Of a stretch of DNA of 64,000 nt, positions 52,912-63,054 are shown piece by piece. The position numbers and the translations under genes were made by a program. Source of the stretch: Nitrosomonadales bacterium (lineage in GTDB: Bacteria > Pseudomonadota > Gammaproteobacteria > Burkholderiales > Gallionellaceae); contig JACOUM010000007.1 in the NCBI GenBank assembly GCA_016177795.1, positions 1 to 64,000 on the forward strand, written 5' to 3'. Below the pieces are notes generated by a model. It saw only the letters and a program-made list of their open reading frames with translations. It was not told the DNA's origin and ran no database searches. Numbering within the stretch: position 1 is the first letter of the stretch; each line of letters opens with the position of its first letter.

Positions 52912-53472
52912 ATGAAAACACAGTCAATCGTTGCTGCACTAGTCATCCCGTTTGTTGCAACACTTGCCCATGCCGGCGACGACGCCATGTTGAGCGAAGC
53001 GCGTAATGTGGCGATGTCGTTGCCGCCCAAGCTGCTCGCTTCCTTGCAGGAAGAAATCAAAAAATCCGGGCCGGAAGGCGCGATTCCCGTCTGCAAGGAC
53101 ATGGCGCCCAAGATGGCTGGCAAGTTATTCCAGGAGACCGGCTGGAAGGTCAAGCGCGTCAGCCTCAAGCCGCGCAACGAGGCACGCGCTATTCCCGATG
53201 ATTGGGAGAAGGCTGCCCTCGAGGATTTCGACAGGCGCGCCGCTGCCGGCGAACCGCCTGCACAACTGGAAAAGGGCGAAACGGTTGGCAGTGAATACCG
53301 CTACGTCAAAGCATTGCCGGTGCAACCGCTCTGCCTCAATTGCCATGGCCCGGTTGACCAGCTCAGCCCCGCCGTCAAGTCCGTTCTCGGCGAGCACTAC
53401 CCCAATGATCGCGCCACCGGCTACTCTGTAGGCCAGATTCGCGGCGCAATCAGCGTGCGCAAGCCGCTCTAG
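52912..53472 (+). CDS. DUF3365/Tll0287-like monohaem protein
   Basis: A 186-residue exported protein with a signal peptide (VAALVIPFVATLAHA) and a haem motif CLNCH (Cys141, Cys144, His145). KPRNEARAIPDDWEKAALED and GYSVGQIRGAISVRKPL are typical of the Tll0287-like/DUF3365 sensor domain. Stand-alone members are thought to be periplasmic redox or gas sensors; the role here is unknown. A plausible Shine-Dalgarno (AAGGAG) precedes the ATG. Confidence 0.83.
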   Translation: MKTQSIVAALVIPFVATLAHAGDDAMLSEARNVAMSLPPKLLASLQEEIKKSGPEGAIPVCKDMAPKMAGKLFQETGWKVKRVSLKPRNEARAIPDDWEKAALEDFDRRAAAGEPPAQLEKGETVGSEYRYVKALPVQPLCLNCHGPVDQLSPAVKSVLGEHYPNDRATGYSVGQIRGAISVRKPL

Positions 53473-53566
53473 GCAGCAACAACGTGAATAATTGTGCGTA
53501 ACTCCGGCACAGCCCGCATACCGAATCGTCAAAACGACGGATTTGGTTCGAATGTTTAAGGCCTCT

Positions 53567-54643
53567 CTAGCGCCTTTCTGTCCACCACAGCATTGCCAGC
53601 GCCAGTAACAAGAACAAACCCGTCATTGCTGTGGCGCTGATGAGGGGCTGCCAGTCATTGAGCGCGCCGAGACTGGCAAACAACCGTCCGACAAAGTGAA
53701 ACACCAGGCCCAGCGCGATGCCCATGAATATCATTGCGCCCACCCCTCCCGCGCGCCGATGGTAAGACGCAAATGGCAAAGCCAACAACATCATCACCGC
53801 CAACGCCAACGGATAGACCAGTTTGTTCCACATGGCAATTTCATAGCGCGCGCTTTTTTGGCGGTTATCTCTCAAATGGCTGGCATATTGATACAAGTCA
53901 TAAGCGGACATTTGCTCCGGCACCACTAATAACACGCTCAGAATGCCCGGGTTCAGGGCCGAACGCCACTCCTGACCCGGCGCGGCGTGGATGCTAACCC
54001 CCCGCCTGTCAAAACGTGTCTCCAGCACATCTTCAAGCTGCCAACGTCCCTGTTCGATGAAATTTGCCCGCTTGGCATTGGTGATCGCCTGCAAATGATG
54101 GGTTTCATCAAACCGGTAAATGTCGATATTCGACAAACTGGTATCCAGCATCACGTTCTTCACGTTCACGAAACTGTTTTCATCCTTGACCCACACGCCG
54201 GAGCGGAACTCCTTGAGTGTGACCTGTGTGTTCTGCGCCTTCAGGCGCAACTGCTGCGCCATCCGCTCACTGGGCGGGGCAATGAATTCGCTGAAAACAA
54301 AGCTCAATATCACCAGCGGCAGCGCGATCCTGAACAATGCACCCACCATTTGCCACAGCGATGCGCCGGAAACCCGAAAAATGATCAATTCCGAACTGGC
54401 CGCCATCTGCACCAGCGCGAAGATGGTGCCTACCAGCACCGCGACCGGAAACAACTCGTAAACGTGCGCCGGAACAGTCAACACCACAAACAGCAGCACA
54501 TAACCCAGATGATATTGCCCCTGCCCCATCACATTCAGTTCGTGAATCAGATCCAGGAAAGCAAACAGCATGAGCAGCGCGGCAAACACCAACGCGACGC
54601 TGAGATAAATCTCACGGCCGAGATAGCGCGTCAGCAGATTCAT
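53567..54643 (-). CDS. lptG: LPS export permease LptG
   Basis: A 358-residue YjgP/YjgQ-family permease with six membrane helices (first: YLSVALVFAALLMLFAFLDL) and a periplasmic jellyroll domain. It works with LptF and the LptB ATPase to extract LPS from the inner membrane. It overlaps lptF by four bases (ATGA) and follows it on the minus strand, the common proteobacterial order. Confidence 0.95.
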   Translation of the reverse strand: MNLLTRYLGREIYLSVALVFAALLMLFAFLDLIHELNVMGQGQYHLGYVLLFVVLTVPAHVYELFPVAVLVGTIFALVQMAASSELIIFRVSGASLWQMVGALFRIALPLVILSFVFSEFIAPPSERMAQQLRLKAQNTQVTLKEFRSGVWVKDENSFVNVKNVMLDTSLSNIDIYRFDETHHLQAITNAKRANFIEQGRWQLEDVLETRFDRRGVSIHAAPGQEWRSALNPGILSVLLVVPEQMSAYDLYQYASHLRDNRQKSARYEIAMWNKLVYPLALAVMMLLALPFASYHRRAGGVGAMIFMGIALGLVFHFVGRLFASLGALNDWQPLISATAMTGLFLLLALAMLWWTERR

Positions 54644-55812
54644 GGGTTCACCTCACCTCCCCCGGCCTGCATGGCGGAGCGGCCCCCCAACAGCCTGCGC
54701 AACGAGAACAGGGTCATGCGGCGATAAAACATCAGCAGCGTTATTGCCAGCATCGCTGCGTGAAGTCCCCACAGCCCGGTGCCGGGCGACAGCTTGCCCT
54801 GGCCGACCCAGGCATTGGTTACGCTGATCATGTTGCTGTAGAGCATATACAGCACAATCGCCAGGATCAGGTTGAGCGAGCGGCCGGCACGCGGATTGAC
54901 ATAACTCAACGGGATCGCCAGCAGCGCAAGGATTGCCGCACTGATCGGCAATCCCACCCTCCATTCCAGTTCCGAGATGTTCCACAGTGTGCGGTTGCGC
55001 CACAATTCGAGTGTCGGCACGGTGCGCACACCCGGCTGCGCCTGCTTGACCGGCGCGCTGTCGATACGTATCGCATAACGCTCGAATTCCACAATATTGT
55101 AATCACGCTGTCCGGGTATCCCTTCATAGCGCGTTCCGTTGAGCAACACCAGAAAACGATCCCCGTTCGGCAGCGTTTCCTGCAAACCCTGCCGCGCCAC
55201 CATCGTGCCCAGCTTGCCGTTCTGCTCCGATCGCACAAAAATGCTGCCGACACGATTGGAGCCCGCGTCAACATTTTCGATGAAATACACCCGATCGGCC
55301 TGCTTCGACTCGCGGAACGTGCCCGGCGTGGCGGCGGCGACATCGTCGCGGCTTTCCAGTTTGTTCCTGAATTCGTCGGCTTTCTGCAATGCCCACGGCG
55401 ACAGCACCAGGCTGAGCAACGCAATCAACATTACCACGGGCAGCGCATACCACATCACCGGGCGTATCCAGCGCATCAACCCAGTCCCGGAACAGAACCA
55501 CACCACCATCTCGCTGTCTCGATAACAGCGTGACAGGGTAAGCAGAATGGAGATGAACAGACTGATGGAAAGCAGCACCGGCAGGTAATTCATCGCACTG
55601 AAACCCAGCAGCGCCAGCACCCCGTCCACCGCCAGCCTGCCGCTGACCGCATCACCCAATAAGCGTATCAGCTGACTGACCACCACAATACCAAGCAGCA
55701 CCGCGAATACCAGCAAGCCATTGCTGACAAATTCGCCCACCAGGGCGCGATGAAAAAGCCCGAAGCGCAGCGGCTTTGACTTTATGCGATGAGTTTGCGG
55801 ATAATTGGGCAT
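54640..55812 (-). CDS. lptF: LPS export permease LptF
   Basis: A permease of about 390 residues paired with LptG. It has six helices (GLLVFAVLLGIVVVSQLIRL, VLLSISLFISILLTLSRCY) and the jellyroll domain with VYFIENVDAGSNRVGSIFV. ATG 55812 is the likely start; no strong ribosome site is seen. The frame stays open far upstream, but that stretch is antisense to pepA. Its start is only 31 bases from that of the divergent pepA. Confidence 0.92.
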   Translation of the reverse strand: MPNYPQTHRIKSKPLRFGLFHRALVGEFVSNGLLVFAVLLGIVVVSQLIRLLGDAVSGRLAVDGVLALLGFSAMNYLPVLLSISLFISILLTLSRCYRDSEMVVWFCSGTGLMRWIRPVMWYALPVVMLIALLSLVLSPWALQKADEFRNKLESRDDVAAATPGTFRESKQADRVYFIENVDAGSNRVGSIFVRSEQNGKLGTMVARQGLQETLPNGDRFLVLLNGTRYEGIPGQRDYNIVEFERYAIRIDSAPVKQAQPGVRTVPTLELWRNRTLWNISELEWRVGLPISAAILALLAIPLSYVNPRAGRSLNLILAIVLYMLYSNMISVTNAWVGQGKLSPGTGLWGLHAAMLAITLLMFYRRMTLFSLRRLLGGRSAMQAGGGEVNP

Positions 55813-55843
55813 TGAGGAACAATTTTTTAATAAGGAGCAGCGC

Positions 55844-57370
55844 GTGGAATTTAGCATAAAACAAGGCAGTCCGGAGAAGCTGAAGGGCGGCTGCGTGGTG
55901 GTTGGCGTGTTTGAAGGCGGCAAGTTGTCCACTGCCGCACAGGTAATCGACAAAGCCGCGAAACATGCGCTTAGCGACCTCATCGCACGCGGCGACATGA
56001 GCGGCAAGTCTTCATCCACCCTGCTGCTGCACAAGCTCCCCGGTGTCGCCGCCGAGCGCGTGCTGCTGGTCGGTCTGGGCAAGGCCAGTGAACTGAACAG
56101 CAAAACCAGCGTGGAGATTCTGCGCGCGACCTTCGCTGCCCTGGATGCCACAGCCACCAAAGATGCGGTGCTGTATATCGCCGATGAAGGCATCGGCAAT
56201 GATGCCGCCGCCTCGACCCATCGACAAGCTCTGGACTCAGGGCAGGCATGGGCCATCAGACAGGCCGTATTCGCTGCCGCGGAGCAGGCTTTCCGCGCAG
56301 ACGGACTGAAGAGCAAACCCTCAACAGCGCCCGTCTTGAAACACGTTACTTTCGCCACGCGGGAAAAACCGGCCGCCGCCTTGAGGAGTGTGCTCGATCA
56401 GGCCGCCGCGACCGCACGCGGCATGGAACTTGCCAAGACGCTCGGCAACCTGCCGGGCAACGTCTGCACCCCCACTTATCTCGCCACCAAGGCGCGGGCA
56501 CTGGGCAAAGCACACAAGAGCATCAAGACCACCGTGCTGGAAGAGAAGGATATGCGAAAGCTCGGCATGGGCTCTTTTCTTTCTGTCACACGTGGCAGCG
56601 AGCAGCCTGCCAAACTCATCACACTGGAATATCACGGCGGCGACAAAAAACAGAAACCCATCGTGCTGGTCGGCAAGGGCATCACTTTCGATTCCGGCGG
56701 CATCTCGCTCAAGCCGGGCGCCGAAATGGACGAGATGAAATACGACATGTGCGGTGCGGCCAGCGTGCTTGGCACCCTGCAGGCAATCGCCGAGATGGGT
56801 CTGAAGCTGAACGTGGTCGGTGTCATCCCCAGCTGCGAAAACCTGCCCTCCGGCCATGCCACCAAACCCGGCGACATCGTCACCTCCATGTCCGGCCAGA
56901 CCATCGAGATACTCAACACCGACGCCGAAGGCCGTCTCATCCTGTGCGACGCGCTCACTTATTCGGCGAAATTCAATCCCGACACCGTGATTGACATCGC
57001 CACGCTCACCGGCGCCTGCGTCATCGCGCTGGGCCATGTCGCCAGCGGCCTGTTCAGCAATGAAGACAAGCTCGCCAGGGAACTGCTCGCAGCCGGCGAA
57101 CAAACGCACGACCGCGCCTGGCAACTGCCGCTGTGGGACGACTACCAGCCGCTGCTCGACAGCAACTTCGCCGACATGCAGAACATCGGCGGGCGGGCGG
57201 GCGGCACCATCACCGCCGCCTGCTTCCTGTCGCGCTTCACCAAGGACTACCGCTGGGCGCACCTGGATATCGCCGGCACCGCATGGAAATCCGGCAAGGA
57301 AAAAGGTGCGACCGGCCGGCCGGTGCCGCTGCTCGTACAGTATTTAATCAACAGAACAGAAAAGAAATAA
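55844..57370 (+). CDS. pepA: Leucyl aminopeptidase
   Basis: A 508-residue M17 metalloaminopeptidase. The catalytic signature NTDAEGRLILCDAL and metal ligands in VGKGITFDSGGISLKPG and YDMCGAASVLG are intact. It forms hexamers with two metal ions per subunit. GTG 55844 has AAGGAG at good spacing. It is divergent from lptF, sharing a very short promoter region, and is followed by holC. Confidence 0.96.
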   Translation: MEFSIKQGSPEKLKGGCVVVGVFEGGKLSTAAQVIDKAAKHALSDLIARGDMSGKSSSTLLLHKLPGVAAERVLLVGLGKASELNSKTSVEILRATFAALDATATKDAVLYIADEGIGNDAAASTHRQALDSGQAWAIRQAVFAAAEQAFRADGLKSKPSTAPVLKHVTFATREKPAAALRSVLDQAAATARGMELAKTLGNLPGNVCTPTYLATKARALGKAHKSIKTTVLEEKDMRKLGMGSFLSVTRGSEQPAKLITLEYHGGDKKQKPIVLVGKGITFDSGGISLKPGAEMDEMKYDMCGAASVLGTLQAIAEMGLKLNVVGVIPSCENLPSGHATKPGDIVTSMSGQTIEILNTDAEGRLILCDALTYSAKFNPDTVIDIATLTGACVIALGHVASGLFSNEDKLARELLAAGEQTHDRAWQLPLWDDYQPLLDSNFADMQNIGGRAGGTITAACFLSRFTKDYRWAHLDIAGTAWKSGKEKGATGRPVPLLVQYLINRTEKK

Positions 57371-57522
57371 GTTGCGGCAGACACCCTTGGAAATCGTTAC
57401 GAGCAAGTCCAAGTGCAAGGAGCCGCGCAGTGAAAGACGAGACATACCATGAGAGGTAGGCGAGGATTGAACGAGCACGCGACGCAGCAATTGGACTGCG
57501 CAATAGATTTACAGGGGTGCCT
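57371..57522. other. pepA-holC spacer, possible dispersed repeat
   Basis: About 150 bases without a gene. A stretch with GAGGTAGGCGAGGATTGA, ACGAGCACGCGACGCAGCAA and TTGGACTGCGCAATAG has the look of an intergenic repeat family. Only one copy is seen in the window, so this is unproven. Confidence 0.3.
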
Positions 57523-57948
57523 GTGACTAAAGTCGATTTTTATACCGGCAGCACCGACAAGCTGCGCACCGCCTGCCAATTGAGCCACAAGGCCATGCAG
57601 AACGGCGTGCGTGTGGTGCTCAGCGCACCGAGCGCAGCGCTCACCGACGCGCTGGATAGACTGCTGTGGAACTTTCCGGCCACCTCTTTCATCCCGCATT
57701 GCCGCAGCGATGCAGCAGAAGCCGGTCAGATGCCAGTGGTACTGAACAACGGCAGCGAGAAATTTCCGCATCACGATCTGCTGATCAGCCTGCATGACGA
57801 ATGTGTGTCTTTTTTCAGCCGCTTCGAGCGCGTCATAGAAATCATCAGCAACGATGAGGAAGACAGCCGCGCGGGACGTGAGCGCTTCAAGTTCTATCGC
57901 GATCGCGGCTATGAGCTACACCATATCGACCTGTCGAAAACACCATGA
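57523..57948 (+). CDS. holC: DNA polymerase III chi subunit
   Basis: A 141-143-residue protein. It begins TKVDFYTGSTDKLRTACQLS and has LDRLLWNFPATSFIPHCR, typical of HolC. It links single-strand binding protein to the clamp-loader. GTG at 57523 is favoured because GGGG lies five bases upstream; GTG at 57517 is possible. It overlaps the next gene by four bases. holC-valS linkage is common in betaproteobacteria. Confidence 0.92.
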   Translation: MTKVDFYTGSTDKLRTACQLSHKAMQNGVRVVLSAPSAALTDALDRLLWNFPATSFIPHCRSDAAEAGQMPVVLNNGSEKFPHHDLLISLHDECVSFFSRFERVIEIISNDEEDSRAGRERFKFYRDRGYELHHIDLSKTP

Positions 57949-58292
57949 ATCCCATCAAACAGCCCGGCGGCGACTTGCCGGATAACCTGCCCTTGCTGAC
58001 TCAGGTGGCGGATGAAGACGCGCCTGACGAGCTGCCGACACTCACTGAAATCGTCGAGGAGATGCAACATGTCGCCCCCTCACCCTCATTGGGCGAAGCG
58101 GACCTGCAGCAGTCGCTGAAACGACTCGAAGCGCATCTCGAAACCGTGTTCACGCACAAGCTCAGCTTCCTTCTTGAACAACTGCAACGCCATGCTGTCG
58201 AGCAGGCGGTCAACGAACTCAAAGCCGAGTTGCCTGAACTGCTGCGCGATGCGCTGAACACGGCAGAAAACCATCGCCAAGCGAAGAAATAA
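57945..58292 (+). CDS. Conserved hypothetical protein between holC and valS
   Basis: A 115-residue acidic protein with a Pro/Asp-rich start (DLPDNLPLLTQVADEDAPDE) and a helical C-terminal half (LQQSLKRLEAHLETVFTHKL, VEQAVNELKAELPELLRDAL). No signal peptide or membrane segment is seen. It overlaps holC by four bases, so it is co-translated. Similar proteins occur between holC and valS in other betaproteobacteria. The function is unknown. Confidence 0.75.
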   Translation: MNPIKQPGGDLPDNLPLLTQVADEDAPDELPTLTEIVEEMQHVAPSPSLGEADLQQSLKRLEAHLETVFTHKLSFLLEQLQRHAVEQAVNELKAELPELLRDALNTAENHRQAKK

Positions 58293-58384
58293 TCCGCATA
58301 ACAGACAATACCAACTCACAACTGGCGGCTCCCTTATAATCGCGCCTTTCCGCAGCACCACCATCGAACAGCAAAATCACCAAC

Positions 58385-61213
58385 ATGGAACTCGCCAAAA
58401 GTTTTGAACCGAAAGACATCGAATCCCGCTGGTACCCCAAGTGGGAACAATCCGGCTATTTCAAGGCCGGGCTTGACATGAGCAAGCAGGAAAATTTCTG
58501 CATCCTGCTGCCGCCGCCCAACGTCACCGGCACACTGCACATGGGCCATGGCTTCAACCAGACGCTGATGGATGCGCTGACGCGGTACCACCGCATGCGC
58601 GGCGACAACACGCTGTGGCAGCCCGGCACCGACCACGCGGGCATCGCCACGCAGATCGTGGTGGAACGCCAGCTCGATGCACAAGGCATCTCACGCCACG
58701 ACCTGGGTCGCGAGAAATTCATCGAAAAAGTGTGGGAATGGAAGGAATATTCCGGTGGCACCATCACCAAACAGATGCGCCGCCTCGGCACCTCGCCCGA
58801 CTGGTCGCGCGAACGCTTCACCATGGATCCCGGTTTGAACAAGATCGTTACCGAGACCTTCGTGCGCCTCTACAACGAAGGCCTGATCTACCGCGGCAAG
58901 CGGCTGGTGAACTGGGACCCGAAGCTGCACACCGCCGTGTCCGATCTGGAAGTGGTGCAGGAAGAGGAAGACGGCTTCATGTGGCATATCCGCTATCCGC
59001 TGGCCGAGCCGGATGCCGTGCATGGCCTGACGCATCTGACCGTCGCGACCACCCGCCCCGAGACCATGCTCGGCGACGTCGCGGTGATGGTGCATCCCGA
59101 GGACGAACGCTATCAACACCTGATCGGCAGGAAAGTAAAACTACCGCTGTGCGACCGCGACATCCCGATCATCGCCGACGAATACGTGGACAGGGAATTC
59201 GGCACCGGCGTGGTGAAAGTCACCCCCGCGCATGACTTCAACGATTATGCAGTGGGGCAGCGCCACAAACTGGAGCTGATCTCCATCCTCACGCTGGATG
59301 CGAAGATCAACGACCATGCGCCGGAAAAATATCGCGGCCTAGATCGCTTCGACGCGCGCAAGCAGATCGTCGCCGATCTCGAAGCCGCCGGGCTGCTGGA
59401 GAAAATCGACAAGCACAAACTAAAGGTGCCGCGCGGCGACCGCACCCATGTGGTGATCGAGCCGATGCTCACCGACCAGTGGTTTGTCGCGATGAGCAAG
59501 CCGGGAGACAAAGGCAAGAGCATCACCGAACAGGCGCTGGAATGCGTCGCCTCCGGCGAGATCAGGTTCCACCCGGAGAACTGGGTGAACACCTACAACC
59601 AGTGGCTGAACAACATCCAGGACTGGTGCATCTCGCGCCAACTGTGGTGGGGGCACCAGATTCCCGCGTGGTACGGCGTGAACGGCGAGGTATTTGTCGC
59701 GCACGACGAGGCCGAGGCGCGCCATCTGGCCGACAACGCCGGCTACGCCGGGCAACTCGACCGCGACAACGACGTGCTGGACACCTGGTTTTCTTCCGCG
59801 CTGTGGCCCTTCTCCACACTGGACTGGACACCGGAGTATCCGGCGAAATCCAACCCTGCGCTCGATCTCTACCTGCCCTCCTCGGTGCTGGTGACCGGCT
59901 TCGACATCATCTTCTTCTGGGTGGCGCGCATGGTGATGATGACCCGGCATATCACCGGCAGGATACCGTTCAGGGACGTGTACGTGCACGGCCTGATCCG
60001 CGATGCGGAAGGGCAGAAGATGTCCAAGTCCAAAGGCAACGTGCTCGATCCGATCGACCTGATCGACGGCATAGCCCTCGATGAACTGGTGAAGAAGCGC
60101 ACCAGCGGGCTGATGAACCCGAAGCAGGCGGAGCAAATCGAGAAACGCACGCGCAAGGAATTCCCCCGTGGCATTCCCGGCTTTGGCACCGACGCGCTGC
60201 GCTTCACCTTCGCCTCACTCGCCTCGCCGGGGCGCGACATCAAGTTCGACATGCAGCGCTGTGAGGGCTACCGCAACTTCTGCAACAAGCTGTGGAATGC
60301 CACGCGCTTCGTGCTGATGAATTGCGAAGGCAAGGATTGTGGCCTGAAAGATCACGGCAAGGATGCCTGCAACAGCGACTATCTGGATTTTTCCTCAGCC
60401 GACCGCTGGATCGTCAGCCTGCTGCAACGCGTCGAGAGCGAGGTGGCAAAGCATTACGCCGACTACCGCTTCGACTTGCTGGCCAAGGCAATCTACGAGT
60501 TCGTCTGGGACGAATACTGCGACTGGTACGTGGAACTCGCCAAGGTGCAGATGCAGAACGGCAGCGAGGCGCAGCAGCGCGCCACGCGCCGCACGCTGGT
60601 GCGCGTGCTGGAAACCGTGCTGCGCCTCGCCCACCCGCTGATCCCGTTCATCACCGAAGAGCTCTGGCAGAAGGTCGCGCCGGTCGCCGGGCGCAGCGGC
60701 GAGAGCGTCATGCTGCAGGCCTATCCGCGCGCCGACCTGGCGCGCTGCGACGAGAACGCCGAGGCGTGGGTGGCGACGCTGAAGGCCATGGTCAACGCCT
60801 GCCGCAGCCTGCGCGGCGAGATGAATCTTTCGCCGGCGCAGAAGGTACCGCTGGCAGCCGCCGGCGACAAGGGTGCGATCGAAGCCTACGCGTCCTATCT
60901 CGCCGCATTGGCGAGGCTATCCGAAGTATCCGCCACGGGAGATACCCTGCCCGGCTCCGACGCCCCGGTGCAGATCGTCGGTGACTTCCGCCTCATGCTC
61001 AAGATCGAGATCGACATCGCCGCCGAACGCGAACGGCTGGACAAGGAGATCGCGCGTTTGGCCAGCGAGATCGCCAAGGCACAAGCCAAGCTGACCAACG
61101 AAAGCTTCGTCGCCCGCGCCCCGGCTGCGGTGGTGGAACAGGAGCGCAAGCGACTGGAAGGCTTCGGCGCAACACTGGCGCAGTTGCAAATCCAGCGCAG
61201 CAAACTGAACTGA
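58385..61213 (+). CDS. valS: Valyl-tRNA synthetase
   Basis: A 942-residue class I synthetase. It has the HIGH-like motif [15 protein letters not shown] and the editing (CP1) domain ([20 protein letters not shown]). The KMSKS motif is [14 protein letters not shown]. The anticodon-binding domain and a C-terminal coiled coil ([20 protein letters not shown]) follow. The length is normal and all catalytic motifs are present. It is the last gene of the holC series. Confidence 0.98.
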   Translation: MELAKSFEPKDIESRWYPKWEQSGYFKAGLDMSKQENFCILLPPPNVTGTLHMGHGFNQTLMDALTRYHRMRGDNTLWQPGTDHAGIATQIVVERQLDAQGISRHDLGREKFIEKVWEWKEYSGGTITKQMRRLGTSPDWSRERFTMDPGLNKIVTETFVRLYNEGLIYRGKRLVNWDPKLHTAVSDLEVVQEEEDGFMWHIRYPLAEPDAVHGLTHLTVATTRPETMLGDVAVMVHPEDERYQHLIGRKVKLPLCDRDIPIIADEYVDREFGTGVVKVTPAHDFNDYAVGQRHKLELISILTLDAKINDHAPEKYRGLDRFDARKQIVADLEAAGLLEKIDKHKLKVPRGDRTHVVIEPMLTDQWFVAMSKPGDKGKSITEQALECVASGEIRFHPENWVNTYNQWLNNIQDWCISRQLWWGHQIPAWYGVNGEVFVAHDEAEARHLADNAGYAGQLDRDNDVLDTWFSSALWPFSTLDWTPEYPAKSNPALDLYLPSSVLVTGFDIIFFWVARMVMMTRHITGRIPFRDVYVHGLIRDAEGQKMSKSKGNVLDPIDLIDGIALDELVKKRTSGLMNPKQAEQIEKRTRKEFPRGIPGFGTDALRFTFASLASPGRDIKFDMQRCEGYRNFCNKLWNATRFVLMNCEGKDCGLKDHGKDACNSDYLDFSSADRWIVSLLQRVESEVAKHYADYRFDLLAKAIYEFVWDEYCDWYVELAKVQMQNGSEAQQRATRRTLVRVLETVLRLAHPLIPFITEELWQKVAPVAGRSGESVMLQAYPRADLARCDENAEAWVATLKAMVNACRSLRGEMNLSPAQKVPLAAAGDKGAIEAYASYLAALARLSEVSATGDTLPGSDAPVQIVGDFRLMLKIEIDIAAERERLDKEIARLASEIAKAQAKLTNESFVARAPAAVVEQERKRLEGFGATLAQLQIQRSKLN

Positions 61214-61250
61214 CACGCCGTGTCATTCCCGTTGACAGGCATAACAGCTG

Positions 61251-61484
61251 TCAACGGCGGCGGATCAGAAAAACAAACTCGCCGTTCTCTTCGGTCGAGG
61301 ACAGTAATTCATTGCCGGTCTTGCTGCAGAAATCGACAAAATCCTTGGGCGCTCCGCCATCTGTTGCCACGACCTTCAACACCTGTCCGCTGCTCATGGT
61401 GGACAATGATTTTTTTGCGCGCAAGATCGGCAATGGGCAGGCCAGCCGCCGCACGTCCAGTTCAACATTACTGTTGTTATTCAT
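61251..61484 (-). CDS. tusA: TusA/SirA-like sulfur carrier protein
   Basis: A 77-residue protein with the CPxP motif in LDVRRLACPLPILRAKKSL, whose Cys carries a persulfide. TusA proteins deliver sulfur for tRNA thiolation, and in sulfur oxidisers shuttle sulfane sulfur between rhodanese, DsrE and Hdr/Dsr proteins. The start lies shortly after the stop of the kinase gene on the same strand. Either role is possible here. The rhodanese and Qmo genes elsewhere in the window make the second plausible. Confidence 0.9.
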   Translation of the reverse strand: MNNNSNVELDVRRLACPLPILRAKKSLSTMSSGQVLKVVATDGGAPKDFVDFCSKTGNELLSSTEENGEFVFLIRRR

Positions 61485-61500
61485 GAAGCCTGAAATCTCC

Positions 61501-62808
61501 TTATTCCTCTTTTGGTTGATTCTGGTCCGCCAGCAAACGGGAGATGCGGGTATTCGCCATCGACAGCCGCTTCACCAGCATGCGCAGGAATGCATCGCTG
61601 AACTGAAAACGGCACCCGGCTGTGGCATGCACCAGCGCATCCGGTTTTATTTCGATCAGCACCACATCATTCTTGGCGATCACATCAGTGCTGCGTTTGA
61701 AATCACGCTCGGAAAGGTGCGCCATTTCACCAAAACAATCGCCGTGGCGCAACAGACTTAACAGCCTGCCATGCTTGACCACGCGCACCATGCCTTGCGC
61801 CAGAATATAAAAAGTGCGCCCGCTTTCGCCGTCACGCAAAACATATTCCGATTCCGACACCTTGCGCCACTCGCTGATGCGCAACACCTCCCAAAGTTCC
61901 ACATCGCTGAAATTCTTGAAGAACGCGAGGCTGCGCAGGGTATCGAATTTTTCGGTGTCGAAAATTTCCCCCGGGGACGGCGTGACATGGCCGAAGAACC
62001 CGACCAGATCACGCGCAAACTCATCCCAGGTCTGATAGCGTTTTGCCATATCCTTTTCCATCGCACGCCGCACAATCGCATCCAGTTCTGACGGCGTTTC
62101 AGGGCGAAACATGCTGGGTGGCGGCGGTTCGATGTTGAGAATGTGATAGATCATGCTGAAGTTGTTGCTCGCATCGAACGGCAGTTTGCCGGTGAGCAGC
62201 TTGTATATCACCACCCCCAGCGAATAAATGTCGGTCTGGTGCGTCAGCGGCAACTCTTTGACCTGCTCGGGCGACATATAGGCCGGCGAACCCACTCCGC
62301 TGACCTGGGTGGTTTGCTGGTTCAGAATCGCGGCCGATCCAAAATCCGAAATCTTGATATTCGTCTTTCCCTGTAGCAGGATATTGGCGGGTTTGATGTC
62401 ACGATGAATCACCCCCTGATACTGCGCATACTCAAGCGCTTTGCAACACTTGTAGGTGATTTCCGCAATCGTGCTGATCGGCAGCAAACTGTCCACCTCG
62501 GCGTACTGCTCAAGGGTGCTGCCCTCGACGTATTCCATCACCATATAATTCATGTCGCCGTCCATCACGGCATCCAGGATTTTTACAATGTGCGGATGAG
62601 ATAACTTGCCGGCCAGAGAGGCCTCCGTCATCAACAATTTGCGATAAATCCTGGCAGTATTGACATCGCGTAAGCTTTTCAAATCGAATAGCTTGATCGC
62701 AACCTGCTGTTTGCTGAACGCGTCGGTAGCCAGGTACACGGTACTGGTTGCCCCGGTGCCTAGTTCGCGCACGATTTCGTATTTGCCGATTCTATCCATC
62801 TGGGTCAT
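61501..62808 (-). CDS. Ser/Thr protein kinase with C-terminal cyclic-nucleotide-binding domain
   Basis: A 435-residue cytoplasmic fusion. The Hanks-type kinase (about 10-270) has a glycine loop (GTGATSTVY), Lys39 (VAIKLF), HRDIKPANILL with Asp137, DFGSA and SPAYMSPEQV, and is expected to be active. A cyclic-nucleotide-binding domain (about 295-415) has YVLRDGESGRTFYILAQGMV and GDCFGEMAHLSERDFKRS; its phosphate-binding cassette is partly altered, so the ligand is uncertain. The start is taken at 62808; the frame is open for 50 more codons without a ribosome site. This could join a second-messenger signal to protein phosphorylation. Confidence 0.87.
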   Translation of the reverse strand: MTQMDRIGKYEIVRELGTGATSTVYLATDAFSKQQVAIKLFDLKSLRDVNTARIYRKLLMTEASLAGKLSHPHIVKILDAVMDGDMNYMVMEYVEGSTLEQYAEVDSLLPISTIAEITYKCCKALEYAQYQGVIHRDIKPANILLQGKTNIKISDFGSAAILNQQTTQVSGVGSPAYMSPEQVKELPLTHQTDIYSLGVVIYKLLTGKLPFDASNNFSMIYHILNIEPPPPSMFRPETPSELDAIVRRAMEKDMAKRYQTWDEFARDLVGFFGHVTPSPGEIFDTEKFDTLRSLAFFKNFSDVELWEVLRISEWRKVSESEYVLRDGESGRTFYILAQGMVRVVKHGRLLSLLRHGDCFGEMAHLSERDFKRSTDVIAKNDVVLIEIKPDALVHATAGCRFQFSDAFLRMLVKRLSMANTRISRLLADQNQPKEE

Positions 62809-63054
62809 CTTGTTCGAAACGACGCAATTCTGCGCACTTTGCGCTGCAAAGTCCAGATTGCGAATTGCCTCATCTAAAATCCGAGTGAAACTCACTCGCT
62901 GTCTCACGTAAGAAATTTGAGTGAAATGTCCTGCCCGAAGCATCTGAACGGGAGGCAAGGTGGGATAACGATGAACGATTAGATGCGTTCGCCATAAAGA
63001 TGAGCGACAATGGCGTCAATGCGTAACTCAACAAGGCACAGCAGGGGCATGATA

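Noticed and set aside
53540-53560. GGTTCGAATG resembling a tRNA T-loop
   Set aside because: No acceptor stem, anticodon arm or D arm can be folded around it. No tRNA, rRNA or CRISPR array was seen anywhere in the window.
55813-56358. N-terminal extension of lptF by about 180 codons
   Set aside because: The stretch is antisense to pepA and lacks any permease or signal sequence; LptF of normal length starts at 55812.
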